Of a DNA stretch of 64,000 nt, positions 23,032-33,374 are shown piece after piece. The DNA is from Taudactylus pleione (Eukaryota > Chordata > Amphibia > Anura > Myobatrachidae), in assembly GCA_031769625.1 (NCBI GenBank), contig JAUIMM010000202.1, positions 5,504,001 through 5,568,000 on the forward strand. Reading direction: 5' to 3'. The first letter of the stretch is position 1; each line of letters begins with the position of its first letter. Below the pieces are notes generated by a model, which was not told the DNA's origin, ran no database searches, and saw nothing but the letters and a program-made list of their open reading frames with translations. Both the position numbers and the translations under genes were made by a program.

Positions 23032-25040
23032 CATGTACACATACTCACCTATGTAACCCTGTAGCATCGGTCCACTTGTCCGGTAAAGTATCCATAGGGG
23101 ACCTGTGAAAAAAAACATACTCACCATCTCCTATGCGAGGTTCTGTCCTCTTCGTTCCAAAGTAGGCATCCCCGGACTTGGCAAAAAAAAACAAACGAAA
23201 ACGCGATCCACGAACTTAGTACCGTTCTATAGAACGGTACTTCCCGAATGAGAGCTTAGCGGCGGGGTATCACCATGGAAACCCCGCTGCTAAGCGTTCA
23301 TTGGCTGAGAGAGGCCATCTCCCGTCTCTCTCAGCCAATGAACGGCTCCCTCCATTGTAGTCAATGCTGGGAGCCGCAAGGTTATTAAAGTTTACCCTGC
23401 GGTTCCCACCATTGACTACAATGGAGGGAGCCGTTCATTGGCTGAGAGACGGGAGATGACCTCTCTCAGCCAATGAACGCTTAGCAGCGGGGTTTCCATG
23501 GTGATACCCCGCCGCTAAGCTCTCATTCGGGAAGTACCGTTCTATAGAACGGTACTAAGTTCGTGGATCGTGTTTTCGTTTTTTTTTTTTTGCCAAGTCC
23601 GGGGATGCCTACTTTGGAACGAAGAGGACAGAACCTCGCATAGGAGATGGTGAGTATGTTTTTTTTCACAGGTCCCCTAGGGATACTTTACCGGACAAGT
23701 GGACCGATGCTACAGGTTACATAGGTGAGTATGTGTACATGTGTGTGTGTGTATGTATGTTTAATAAACTTATACTGTCACGGTGTGTGTGTCCTGTGTT
23801 TTTTTAAACATTTTTTTTACAGGTGAACTACAGGTACTAGTGGGCCCTTAATGCCCTGCATGCTGGTACTTGTGGTTCTCCAAGTACCAGCATGCGGGGC
23901 AGGCTAGCTGGGACTTGCAGTTCTACTTGTAAAGACAATGTTTGATATTCTTTATTTACACCACACCACACAATCAACCCGCCACCCACCGCCACCAGGG
24001 GTGGCGGGGATAGCCCCGGGCTATCAGCCTGGGCCTGGGGTGCCCTGGAGAGGGTGACCCCTTTATTGGGGGGGTCCCCAGCTCTCCAGGGATCCCCGGC
24101 CTGGGCTGACTAGCGGTCAGGGTTGATGCTGCGGCTGGGGGGCCCGGTGAAAGGGCTCCCCTGGCTGTGGCATCAGCCCCCCGCTAGAAAAAGTCCAGTG
24201 CTGGTTCTGGAACATACAGGGGAACCCTACTCATTTTTTGTCCCCTATATTTCCAGAACCAGGACCGGATCAGAGCCCAGAGCTGGTTGCGCAGAATACA
24301 GGGGACCCCTACGTCGTTTGTCCCCCGTATTTTGGCAACCAGCGCTGGTTCTGACTAGCCCGGTGCTGGTTGTGCTTAAGTACAGGGGACCCCTACGTCA
24401 TTTGTCCCCTGTATTTAAGCACACCCAGCACTGGGTTACTAATGCCCGGGGCTGGTTGCTCTTTTTTGGGGGGGTGCACGCCATTTTTTTCTTTTTTTAC
24501 ACAGGTTTTTTTTTTTTTTTTTTACCACAGCAGCACAGACGGGTCTCACGGACCTGTCATTGCTCTGTGCCAATCACACAGATGCATGTAGCACGGATCT
24601 CCCGGGTTCGTGCTACATGCAAATGGGCACCATAACGCTGATTGGCTTCCTGTCTGCCACTGCAGTGCCACTCCTAGATGGGCCACGTGTTTGTGCCGCC
24701 CCCTTGTGTCGCTTAGCATAGTCATCCAGCTTCCTCGGTACAACCTTTTGGCCTAAAAACAATATTGTGAGGTGTGAGGTGTTCAGAATAGAGTGGAAAT
24801 GAGTGGAAATTAATGTTATTGGGGTTATTAATAGCGTAGGAACAAAAAAAGGCCCATTTATGTGATTTTAGCGTTTTTTTTTTATTTTTTAAGAAAAAAT
24901 CCAGATCCAAAACACAAAACCCAGAACCCAAAACACGGAAGGGTGGTTTTGGCAAAACCAATCCAGATCCAAAACACGAAGAAAGATCCAGATCCAAAAC
25001 CAAAACACAAAACACGAAAAGTGTCCGGTGCACACCCCTA
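21766..25040. mobile_element. hAT element, non-autonomous, carrying a 2.7-kb palindrome
   Basis: Left end TAGGGATGAGCGGGTTCGGT, right end GTCCGGTGCACACCCCTA. The 8-bp target duplication ATGTATAT is perfect on both sides (21758-21765 and 25041-25048), which fixes the ends and the superfamily. The right 380 bp (24660-25040) matches the ends of the hAT copies at 53.5-53.86 kb and 63.16-63.55 kb. The interior is almost wholly an inverted repeat (next entry) with no transposase frame. Confidence 0.9.
21995..24660. repeat. Giant near-perfect inverted repeat, arms about 1.3 kb, almost no loop
   Basis: Left arm about 21995-23366 pairs with right arm about 23411-24660. Checked pairings include TGCATGTAGCACGGA near 22035 with its complement near 24590, CCTGGAGAGCTGGGGACCCC at 22677 with its complement at about 24070, the AAGTACCAGCATGC block at 22887 with 23881, and AACGGCTCCCTCCATTGTAG at 23341 with its complement ending 23436. 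The central spacer is itself partly palindromic, leaving about 20 bp unpaired. A (CA)n at 23008-23034 in the left arm faces TG repeats at 23740. Confidence 0.9.
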
Positions 25041-25059
25041 ATGTATATATATATATAGT

Positions 25060-25265
25060 AGTCCACCGGACTGGCACTCTGCTATACATACAACAATGGA
25101 CTCCAGTGCCTTCTGTGATAAAGTAGTAGACCGGAAAAAATCAGCGGCACTTGGAGATTTCAGAAAGTTATTTAATGTGTACCCAACACATATCACCAAC
25201 GTTTCGGGGCACCGCGCCCCTTTGTCAAGGTAAGTGTATACACTTACACAAGGTGACAGTGGCAT
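25060..25265 (-). repeat. Probable Penelope-like element end fragment
   Basis: Minus-strand reading gives a GTGCCGCTGATTTTTTCCGG block, then a hairpin with GGGGC...GCCCCGAAACG (25193-25230). This combination I associate with Penelope-like retroelement termini in amphibians (memory, not search). No reverse transcriptase frame is present. Confidence 0.4.
25193..25230 (-). ncRNA. Degenerate hammerhead-ribozyme-like motif
   Basis: Minus strand reads CTTGACAA, then a 5-bp stem GGGGC/GCCCC, then GAAACGTTGG. The layout equals a small hammerhead (CUGANGA, stem II, GAAA, short stem III), but two core positions differ from CUGANGA, so self-cleavage is unlikely. Confidence 0.3.
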
Positions 25266-25473
25266 ATATGTATAGTAACACCATCAAATTCCAAAAATAC
25301 ATAATTTTTGGAATTTGATGAATAGCCTAATTTCCATATCCCCATACTAATGTACTAATGTATGGGGAGTGTGGAAATTAACGTAGGCGGACTTAACCAG
25401 GTGATATCAGTGATACAGTATCTCCTGTGCTAAGTGTGTTCATGAATACTAAAATAATGGTAATTAAGGATAA

Positions 25474-26012
25474 TGGCCCTGATTCAGAGCCGGACGCTCT
25501 GACCAGAGCGCTCACTCTGAATCAGGGCCCTCCTCCATTAAAATGGAGCGTCCTCCTGGACGCTCGTTTAGCTGTGGGTCACCACCCACAGCATATACAA
25601 GCGTGCAAAAAGATGGTCGCAATGGTCTTGACAATCGCGACCATCGGACTTGCGAGGGTAACCCTGCGGTCGGGTTTCCCAGCCGCAAGACCAGGAGTGA
25701 TTTTGGCTCTATCAGAGCCAAAATCACTCCCACTGACATCACTAGTGATGTCAGTGGGGCCGGCTTCAGACGGTAGGCGTTCCCATGGGAACGCCTCCGT
25801 CTGGCAGGCACGCCCACCAAAGGGGGCGTGCTGTCAATCAACATCGACAGCACGCCCCCTTTGGTGCGAGACCCCGAGCGATGGAAAGCCCGTTGCTCGC
25901 CGGGTCTCGCGCATGCGCACGACGGAGCTCCCTCCGTCGTGCGCATGCGCAGTGGGGAACATCGACCCACTTGCGAGCGTACTACCGCTCGCGAGTGGGT
26001 CTGAATGACCCC
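25474..26012. mobile_element. Hairpin-chain MITE (copy 2, best preserved)
   Basis: TAA target duplication at 25471-25473 and 26013-26015; ends TGGCCCTGATTCAGAGCC and GGGTCTGAATGACCCC. Interior repeats, in the same order as in 1411-1885, the local palindromes GATTTTGGCTC/GAGCCAAAATC, CACTGACATCACTAGTGATG and GCGCACGACGGAG/CTCCGTCGTGCGC. It adds GGCGTTCCCATGGGAACGCC and AGCACGCCCCCTTTGG paired with an upstream complement. Open frames of 193 and 179 codons run on opposite strands over the same bases and are symmetry artefacts. Confidence 0.85.
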
Positions 26013-26327
26013 TAATGTCCTTAAAAACGTTATTTTAGTGTTGATGCCCAATTTTTTTTGGAAACCCTATGTATTGTCTTCGCTTGATTCTTTCCTTACC
26101 TATATGCTGGTTTCTCTGAAATAAGGGACCTCTGAAGAAATTGAGCCTCCCTAGGCAGACAGTGAGTGGCTCTTTGTGGGACTTCTGTGCAGGTACTAGT
26201 AACTAGTTCCACCTACCATTAGAGGTGACGGAACTCAATTCCACCCCGTTCCTGCCCACTTTAACCTCTGGTGCCAATGCCAACACATAAATGTTGATTT
26301 TACTAATTGATAATGAGTATGAACTAA

Positions 26328-26814
26328 GGGCCTGATTCAGACCCACTCGCGAGTGCATAGCGCTCACAAGTGGATCGATGGTCGGGCAGTACGCACGCGC
26401 GGCGTGTGCTCGCCCCGTAGCGAGTGAGAACTTAACTCGCTCGGGGTTCGCAGCAAAACGGGGCGGCTGGCGATGTTGACCGACAGGGGGGGTGGCTGCA
26501 CAAATGGAGGCATTCCCTTAGGAACGCCTGACGCTTGTGGGAGGCCCTACTGACATCACACGTGATGTCAGTAGTGAACCTCCTGCTCTTAGAGCAGGAA
26601 GTTCACTAGGGCTTGCGGTGGACGAGACCCTACCACAAAGGTTTCGTCGCAAGCCCGATGGTCGCGATAATCGCGACCATCGTCAGGCCGCCCACTAAAG
26701 TTGTGGGTCACCCACAGCTTAGCGAGCGGCCTGGAGGCCGGGGTGAAAAAAAAACCGTCCCGCCCTGATTCAGAGCGAGCGCTCGCAAATAGCGAGCGCC
26801 TCTGCATCAGGGCC
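26328..26814. mobile_element. Hairpin-chain MITE (copy 3, inverted relative to copy 2)
   Basis: TAA at 26325-26327 and 26815-26817. Ends GGGCCTGATTCAGACCCACT and GCCTCTGCATCAGGGCC. The palindromes appear in reverse order to copy 2: the ACTCGCGAG end first, then CTGACATCACACGTGATGTCAG, CCTGCTCTTAGAGCAGG, GATGGTCGCGATAATCGCGACCATC and GTGGGTCACCCAC. Confidence 0.85.
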
Positions 26815-26872
26815 TAATACTGGTAAAAGTCAGATGAACGTATAAAGTGAAAACTGTTGTAAACACTGAGGG

Positions 26873-27046
26873 GGGTAGATTTAGTAAAGTGAGAGTTTTT
26901 AGAAGTGAGTTTTAAAAGTGATGTTGCCCATAGCAACCAATCAGATTCTACTTAATATTTAACTAGCTAGAGTCTGATTGGTTGCTATGGGCAACATCAC
27001 TTTTAAAACTCACTTCTAAAAACTCTCACTTTACTAAATTTACCCC
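26873..27046. mobile_element. MITE, near-perfect palindrome (GTTGCCCATAGCAACCAATC type, copy 1)
   Basis: Left TTTAGTAAAGTGAGAGTTTT pairs with right AAAACTCTCACTTTACTAAA. The inner arms GATGTTGCCCATAGCAACCA and TGGTTGCTATGGGCAACATC are perfect complements around an AGCTAGCT-like centre. Related copies at 40850-40995, 48361-48532 and 56549-56718. A MITE type I recognise from frog sequence. Confidence 0.85.
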
Positions 27047-27690
27047 AAGGTTTCTATGGGACTGAGAAAAACAAGCTATGTTACAAAATAACCTTGCTTA
27101 TATTAACGTTCGAGGTTCCAATGAAATCTTACAGCTAATTGAATCTCCCTTTAAGTATGAGTGTAAAACCAGCTTAATGCTACGTTATGCGGCTATGGTC
27201 ATATATTGGGCAATGTTGCATTGTGATTAGTTCTTTTTCATTTGCTTTACAATGATTGGTCTGATTCTACCTAGGGCGTGTTTTGTCTCCCGAGTTTTTG
27301 TCTGAATCAGAAAATTATTAAGTGGTCTTGAAGCCAACAGATCTATTCCCTCAACTGTAACTGGGACCATATCACAGTATATCCTTTGTGTATTATGCAA
27401 GCTGCAATTTCCATCAAACGTATAACATTAAAGAATTTCCTTCAAACGTATAACATTAAAGAATATACCTGCCATCATGCTGTTAGAATTTCATAGCAAA
27501 TTTCCTAAATTTAGAACAACTGACATCACATCAATGTAAATATACATACATAAGATTTCTGTACGTTTGCCATCTATTCCTATTTTTCATAGATTATCAT
27601 AGTTTTTAGGAATTTTTTTATGTTTATTTGGAAGTTTTTCCCCTTCACGATTTCCTTGTTTTTTTTTTTTATTCTGCTGGTTGATAGAAT
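27047..27690. other. Intron sequence, nothing recognised
   Basis: Ordinary AT-rich sequence. It contains a short tandem duplication of TTCAAACGTATAACATTAAAGAA (two copies, about 27412-27464). Confidence 0.5.
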
Positions 27691-27692
27691 TA

Positions 27693-28077
27693 CAGGTTGA
27701 GTCTCCCATATCCAAATATTCCGAAATACGGAATATTCCTAAATACAGAATTTTTTTGGCTTGACTGAGATAATAAAACATTTGATTTTTGATGGTTCAA
27801 TGTACACAAACTTTGTCTAAGGCACAAATTATTAAAAATATTGTATAAAATTACCTTCAGGCTGTGTATAAGGTGTATATGACAGATAACTGAATTTTAT
27901 GTATGTACACAAACTTTGTTTGAACCACAAAATTATTGAAAATGCATTCTGTGTGTATATTTGGGTCCCATTCCCAAGATATTTCATTATGATATGCAAA
28001 TATTCCAAAATACGGAATATTCTGTTATCCAAAATATCCCTGGTCCCAAGCATTTTGGATATCGGAGACTCAACCAG
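27693..28077. mobile_element. Tigger/pogo-like MITE (385 bp)
   Basis: Ends CAGGTTGAGTCTCCCATATCC and GGATATCGGAGACTCAACCAG, each flanked by TA. Interior words such as CCTTCAGGCTGTGTATAAGG, TTTGGGTCCCATTCCCAAGA and ACAAACTTTGT closely recall a mammalian Tigger-family MITE that begins CAGGTTGAGTATCCCTTATC (memory). A 50-bp internal piece (ACACAAACTTTGTYT...) is present twice. No transposase frame. Confidence 0.75.
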
Positions 28078-28120
28078 TATTACCCAAACTGTATCAAAAT
28101 ATCGTGTATATGTTTAGTGT

Positions 28121-28180
28121 AACATAGAAACATAGAATTTGACGGCAGATAAGAACCACTTGGCCCATCTAGTCTGCCAC
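28121..28180. repeat. Dispersed amphibian-type repeat fragment
   Basis: ACATAGAAACATAGAATTTG followed by ACGGCAGATAAGAACCACTT and GGCCCATCTAGTCTGCC. I recall this phrase as a frequent dispersed repeat in frog genomic sequence. Confidence 0.5.
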
Positions 28181-28464
28181 TTAGCAGTTTAATGTGTGCA
28201 TGAAGCACTTACCATGCAATCGTGTACCTACCCAACAGGACAATGTGATGGAATGATACATTGTGCTGTCTGTACACACTGCGCAATGTGTACGAGGGTC
28301 TAATGTGTCGTCCAATGCTGCATTTATCAGCAATGTGTCATTCATCACATCATCCCATCTGCTTCAGTGATGTCACTACCTCTCAGGTAATGACATCACT
28401 GATAATGGTGGGAGGGGTCAGCGTTCAGACCAACTGTCAGTAACTGTAGTGTGGCTGTTACCTA

Positions 28465-28832
28465 GGCAGGGCATACATTATATAATTATAGGGCTGTTCC
28501 TCAGATGATCGGCGAATCGGGCCGACAATCACATGGTGTATGTCAGCGACCGATAAGTGATGATCAGACTGTCGGGCATGAGAAAACTTACAACATGCCT
28601 GGCTGATCCGATCATCCGTCACCCGCATCTGGCAGTGTATGCGCTACCACAGTGACTGACCAACATTTCCTCTGTTCCTTCACAGGGGAGTAACGTGGGG
28701 GGAGGAAAGCTGATGTTGTGTGGCCATACACTGTGAATAATCTCACAGTGTATGGCCACAATATCTGATGGGTTCAAGCTGTCAGATAAAATGTCCATTT
28801 TATCTGACAGTATACAGTATATGCCAGCATTA
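28465..28832. mobile_element. MITE-like chain of hairpins (GGCATACA ends)
   Basis: Ends GGCATACATTATATAAT and TATACAGTATATGCC are inverted. The interior contains GTGGCCATACACTGTGA...TCACAGTGTATGGCCAC and CTGTCAGATAAAATGTCCATTTTATCTGACAG. No target duplication fixed. Confidence 0.6.
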
Positions 28833-30670
28833 GTGATGGTGTATTTTCTTCTGGTTACTCCTTTCATTTGCAGCAATCTACAGAGATAGCGTTAAGATGG
28901 GGAACATCCACAAGGCACTTTTCAGAAATGTTTTGTGAGACATACAGTAAGCATCTTCGTGGACCTGTGGGCTATTCATGGTTTGCTGTGGGTGTGTCGC
29001 TGGCTTTTCATCCAGGATTGAAGGCAGAGATATGGCAATTTCAGAATGTTCTAGATAGGGCAGGTGCAATTGTGTGCTGATTATGATGGAAGCTGCTATC
29101 ACAAGAGGAGAGGAGCGGTGTGGCTGCAAAGATGCGGCCAACTTAAGTATAGGCAGATATCCACATCTACTTTCAGACTCTGAATCAGGTCCTCTCCTGG
29201 GAGTACTGAGAGGAACCAAGGGTGTCTAGAGAATGGTGTGGCAGGTACAAACAAGGAACATTGTGGTGGGCTTTCCTTAAGGGCCTGGCATTGGCAGATT
29301 ATTAGCCATCTAATTCACATTAAAGGCTGGCGGAGTGACTGTGTGGACCAATACCTTCCTTTTGCAGTGAGTGCTCACATGCTCCCTAAGGGAGTCGCAC
29401 ACCCTGAGGCTGAGTATGTAGACTTATGGGCCCAAGAAATGGATGCACCAGAACCTGACATTACTCTTTGTGACCAGGCCAGCAACTCTGTAATTAATTA
29501 TCACACACTATTAACTATACCTATAATTTTACTGATTGTATTAAGTGACAAATAAGACAATTTCCTCTTTTAATTTGACACTTTATTTTGTCCAGTGTTA
29601 TATATTGGGGCACATTAACAAAAAGTGCTGCACTGCACTGTAACCGATGGCAACCAGCCAGATTCAGAGATCCCACATCAATCCAGTACACCAACAAACA
29701 TTTCATCTTGGATTCATCAGTATAAGCAAATTCACGGAGACAGTATTGACAGGTTCCTGGCCATGAACAAAATAACAATTAGATGAGGAACACGGAAATA
29801 AGCTGACTTGTAAATCTCAATGTATTGTTTGTTGCCAGTTACTTGTAGACGTAGGGAAATGCTGCCAGCACACAGCAGCACTTTTCTACTGCATTAATTT
29901 GCAAAGAACACAAGCTGGGTTTCCAAGTAATCACAGGCCGGCCCTGCCTACCCTCCAGCTACAGTGTGCCTATGTCCTACACAGTAAGACCCTGCATTGT
30001 GTGTTCCTCATCATCATGGGCACCTATATAGTGCTTCAATTATAAGGTTAGATTATATTCTGTACAGGAAGAGTTTATAAATAAATCCTAGGCAAATTGA
30101 CTATGAACTGTACTTAAAGCTAATAGACATGAAAGTAGAACGCAAGCACAAATGGGTCCTCAGAGGATATTGGGGATATTCCTACTTGAACACAGATGAG
30201 TCAGTTGCTTTCTCAGGCTGGCTCAGATACATCTGCTGCAACACTAAGACAGTAATGGACGGGCATTGGAAACCACAGTTCTGTGCTACCATGATTAATT
30301 TATGCTGAAACGTTCACCACATCTCTCAGTATGCTTCTGCATTACATATACAATATAGATGACCTTAACACTATAGAAAGTGAGAACAGAATGGGCGGGC
30401 CACGTACAGCGGTCCTGGAAATGTTTGTTTGGATGTATCAGAGCCCAGGCAGAGCCAAGCCCTCAAATACATTCTCTAAAGCTTAATTTAACAAGAATCC
30501 ACAATAGAACATTACTCTCATTTTTTTAAGAATAGAATGAAGACTATGTGCATAGCAAATGTACAGTATGTCAATGTTTCAATCACTTTATACTTGTTAC
30601 ATGCATTGAGATGGTTTATCCCTGCACCATCAGATGTGGAATAATAAGAGACAGTGGATACTTTAGAAAT
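28833..30670. other. Intron sequence, nothing recognised
   Basis: No coding exon or transposon end that I can support. The longest frame (29238-29555, 105 codons, plus) has no recognisable domain. Confidence 0.5.
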
Positions 30671-30674
30671 CTTG

Positions 30675-30775
30675 GTCTATTGAATGGGATGGGTACGGGA
30701 TACTGGCAGTCGGGATTCATTCCGGGGCCGGAATTCTAAGTGCCAGCATCCTGTCCCGGGATCCTGAACGTTTCC
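30675..30775. repeat. Short remnant of the TTAGGG foldback family ends
   Basis: GGGTACGGGATACTGGCAGTCGGG-like and CCCGGGATCCTGAACG motifs without the G-rich interior. Probably a deletion derivative. Confidence 0.4.
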
Positions 30776-31360
30776 CCTATTGAATATACTGTAGTTTTTA
30801 GAAACATAACTATTTCTGTTTTAAACCATGCATCTGTATGGGATATGAAATGTCAACTTAAGGTAATAGTTGTACTTACATGGCATAAATAGACTCATTA
30901 CCTTTAATGTCTAGTACATGCCAGAGTGTCTTTTATCTGTGCTATACCAGCTCTTCTTGTAATCTATATTCAGAGGACTCTTCTGGTACCTATACTATGA
31001 TCAATGCTGGAAGGGGTCTGCAATATTCAAGTGTTACATGGGCACAATTGTGTACTCATAGTACTTTTTAATGACACACAAGATAACAATCATATTAGTA
31101 TTTAACAATGGTTCTTTGGAACCTATTACTTCATATTTGCAGGCGTCACCTTCATTTGCAATAATATTAAATCATTTGTTGATAATTCGATTTTTCAACA
31201 CATCTGATAATAGGCATTGCTGTCACAACTCTGCAAGTAGTGCATCACGGGAAAACCAGAAAACATCTGCACCAGACCCTAAATACTCTTGTGTGACAAT
31301 AGAGAAGTGATCACGTTTTACTTTAACCTGTCATCAGGACAGTGACTGAGGGCAAAGAAT

Positions 31361-31755
31361 GCTAGCACTTATTTAGCACTATTGCTTGCTAGCACTTATT
31401 TAGCACTATTGCTTGCTAGCACTTATTTAGCACTATTGCTTGCTAGCACTTATTTAGCACTATTGCTTGCTAGCACTTATTTAGCACTATTGCTTGCTAG
31501 CACTTATTTAGCACTATTGCTTGCTAGCACTTATTTAGCACTATTGCTTACTAGCACTTATTTAGCACTATTGCTTGCTAGCACTTATTTAGCACTATTG
31601 CTTGCTAGCACTTATTTAGCACTATTGCTTGCTAGCACTTATTTAGCACTATTGCTTACTAGCACTTATTTAGCACTATTCCTTGCTAGCACTTATTTAG
31701 CACTATTGCTTGCTAGCACTTATTTAGCACTATTGCTTGCTAGCACTTATTTAGC
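31361..31755. repeat. 27-bp satellite, about 14.6 copies
   Basis: Unit GCTAGCACTTATTTAGCACT+ATTGCTT. Copies are almost identical; a few carry single changes (GCTTACTAGC, TTCCTTGC). Because 27 is a multiple of three, the plus strand stays open as repeated LLASTYLAL. No ATG context, domain or partner supports a protein. Confidence 0.95.
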
Positions 31756-32570
31756 TGGAATAGTGCTAGCTATCCCAGCGCTCATGTGACACCACCCTAA
31801 CATGGTTCTAACATGGTTTAATGCATGGCTTAGGGTGGTGTCATACCAGAGCTTTTCACTCAGCAGAAATACAGCTAGGCGAGGCAATTCTTAAAGATTT
31901 CAGAGTTTTTTTCTTGCTGGCAGGAATAAAGTTACCGGAAGATCCTCCATAGAATCCTAACAGTTTACCAGCAGTTGTTTAATCACTCCTATGACATTAG
32001 TAGGAGAAATAACAGATTTCTAGGAAGCACTTTTTATTTGCTGCTGGCCCCACAGCTGTTAATGTATAAAACCTGCCCATGTGATACCCCCTAGGCAAAA
32101 CCCATTCATTTCAACAGTATAGCATCTTTTATAAATAGCACTAGACTATATAAATCAGCAAAAAAAAGCTATTGTCTGACACCATCTGTGTGTTGAGGGG
32201 GGTTGGGTAAAGTGTTATACCTTCTGATGTAGGTACAGTAGTCGTGTAGATTCAGGAGTCCCTTGCTGGATGCAAGCCAGCCACAGTAATGCACCTTACA
32301 TTGAGCCCAAAATGCATAAATGAGAATTCTGTGCTGCAAAGAGCAGAATCTGAGAATGAGGGAATAGACTGTTTCAGAAAGTTAATGGATGCTTGGAATT
32401 TCTATAACACTATTTGTGTATGCAACCTTATATATTAGTATTGCATGATGCATATTATAGATTACGTTAGAAGACACTAACTAGTGATATGGTGGTTGTG
32501 GTGATTGCAGAAAGTGCATAGTGGGAAGTTGATGGCATTTGCTAAGCTCTTTTTATTGGATAGTCTAATG
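31756..32570. other. Intron sequence, nothing recognised
   Basis: AT-rich. No feature supported. Confidence 0.5.
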
Positions 32571-32934
32571 GTGCATACACACGGTCAGATTTAGCTGGTC
32601 GATATAAACGATAACGATATTGATATATCGTTATCGATCATATCGTCCTGGTTTTGGGCCCTTCCAACCACCAAACGATGGTCGATGCGCGGGCACGGAT
32701 GGTCGATATCAATGTTGACCATCACCGTGCCGTGCATGCAGGCCAACCTGGTCGATATCGACCAGGTTAGCCTGGTTACGATAGGGACCCGCGATCGTTG
32801 ATCGCGGGTCATTATAGTAGTTTGGGAGTTGGTGCATGTGCTGGATGTTCGACATCGAATATCCAGCACATGAAGGATGATCAGACAACGATATCTGATC
32901 ATTGTCTGAACGCTCCGTATGTATGGAGCTTACA
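32571..32934. mobile_element. MITE-like chain of hairpins (CATACACACGG ends)
   Basis: Ends CATACACACGGTC and GCTCCGTATGTATG are inverted. The interior is a series of separate hairpins: AACGATAACGATATTGATAT with its complement, CCTGGTCGATATCGACCAGG, ACCCGCGATCGTTGATCGCGGGT, CATGTGCTGGAT...ATCCAGCACATG and TGATCAGACAACG...TTGTCTGA. Confidence 0.65.
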
Positions 32935-33374
32935 AGTTCATGAAAAAAACAAACAGTTTGCAAATTCAGCATTAACTTAAAATCAAGATGTTTACAGCAG
33001 CCAACCACAGGGTCAAAAAGTAAAAATAGAAGTGGATTCAATAACATAAAATTAATTAAATATATATTTTGTGATATTCACAATAAGAATGTTACCATAC
33101 CTTTACATATGTGTGATATTTAATATTGTTAGCTATTTCCATGCATGTTATTGTCCTATCAGTAAGTTTAGGCTTGGGTAGTAGGCTGCCTATTTTGCCA
33201 GTCAATGCTGTTATTGACTTACATAGGAAAATACCTGCCCCATCATTAAAAACCTTTCTCAAATAGCTTAAATTCTGATAGGCTCTTATTAACTGTTGTA
33301 CACATAAATGTGAATGATAATAGCCACTTCGGTCTAGTAATTATTTATTGGAGTTATTGGTGAATGCATATGTA

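Noticed and set aside
25427..26051. Overlapping long frames on opposite strands (193 and 179 codons)
   Set aside because: Both arise from the palindromic GC-rich MITE; neither shows a domain or sensible codon use.
29238..29555. 105-codon plus-strand frame
   Set aside because: No family resemblance, and intronic.
31361..31755. CRISPR-like look of regularly spaced repeats
   Set aside because: The 27-bp units are directly adjacent with no unique spacers, and the genome is vertebrate.
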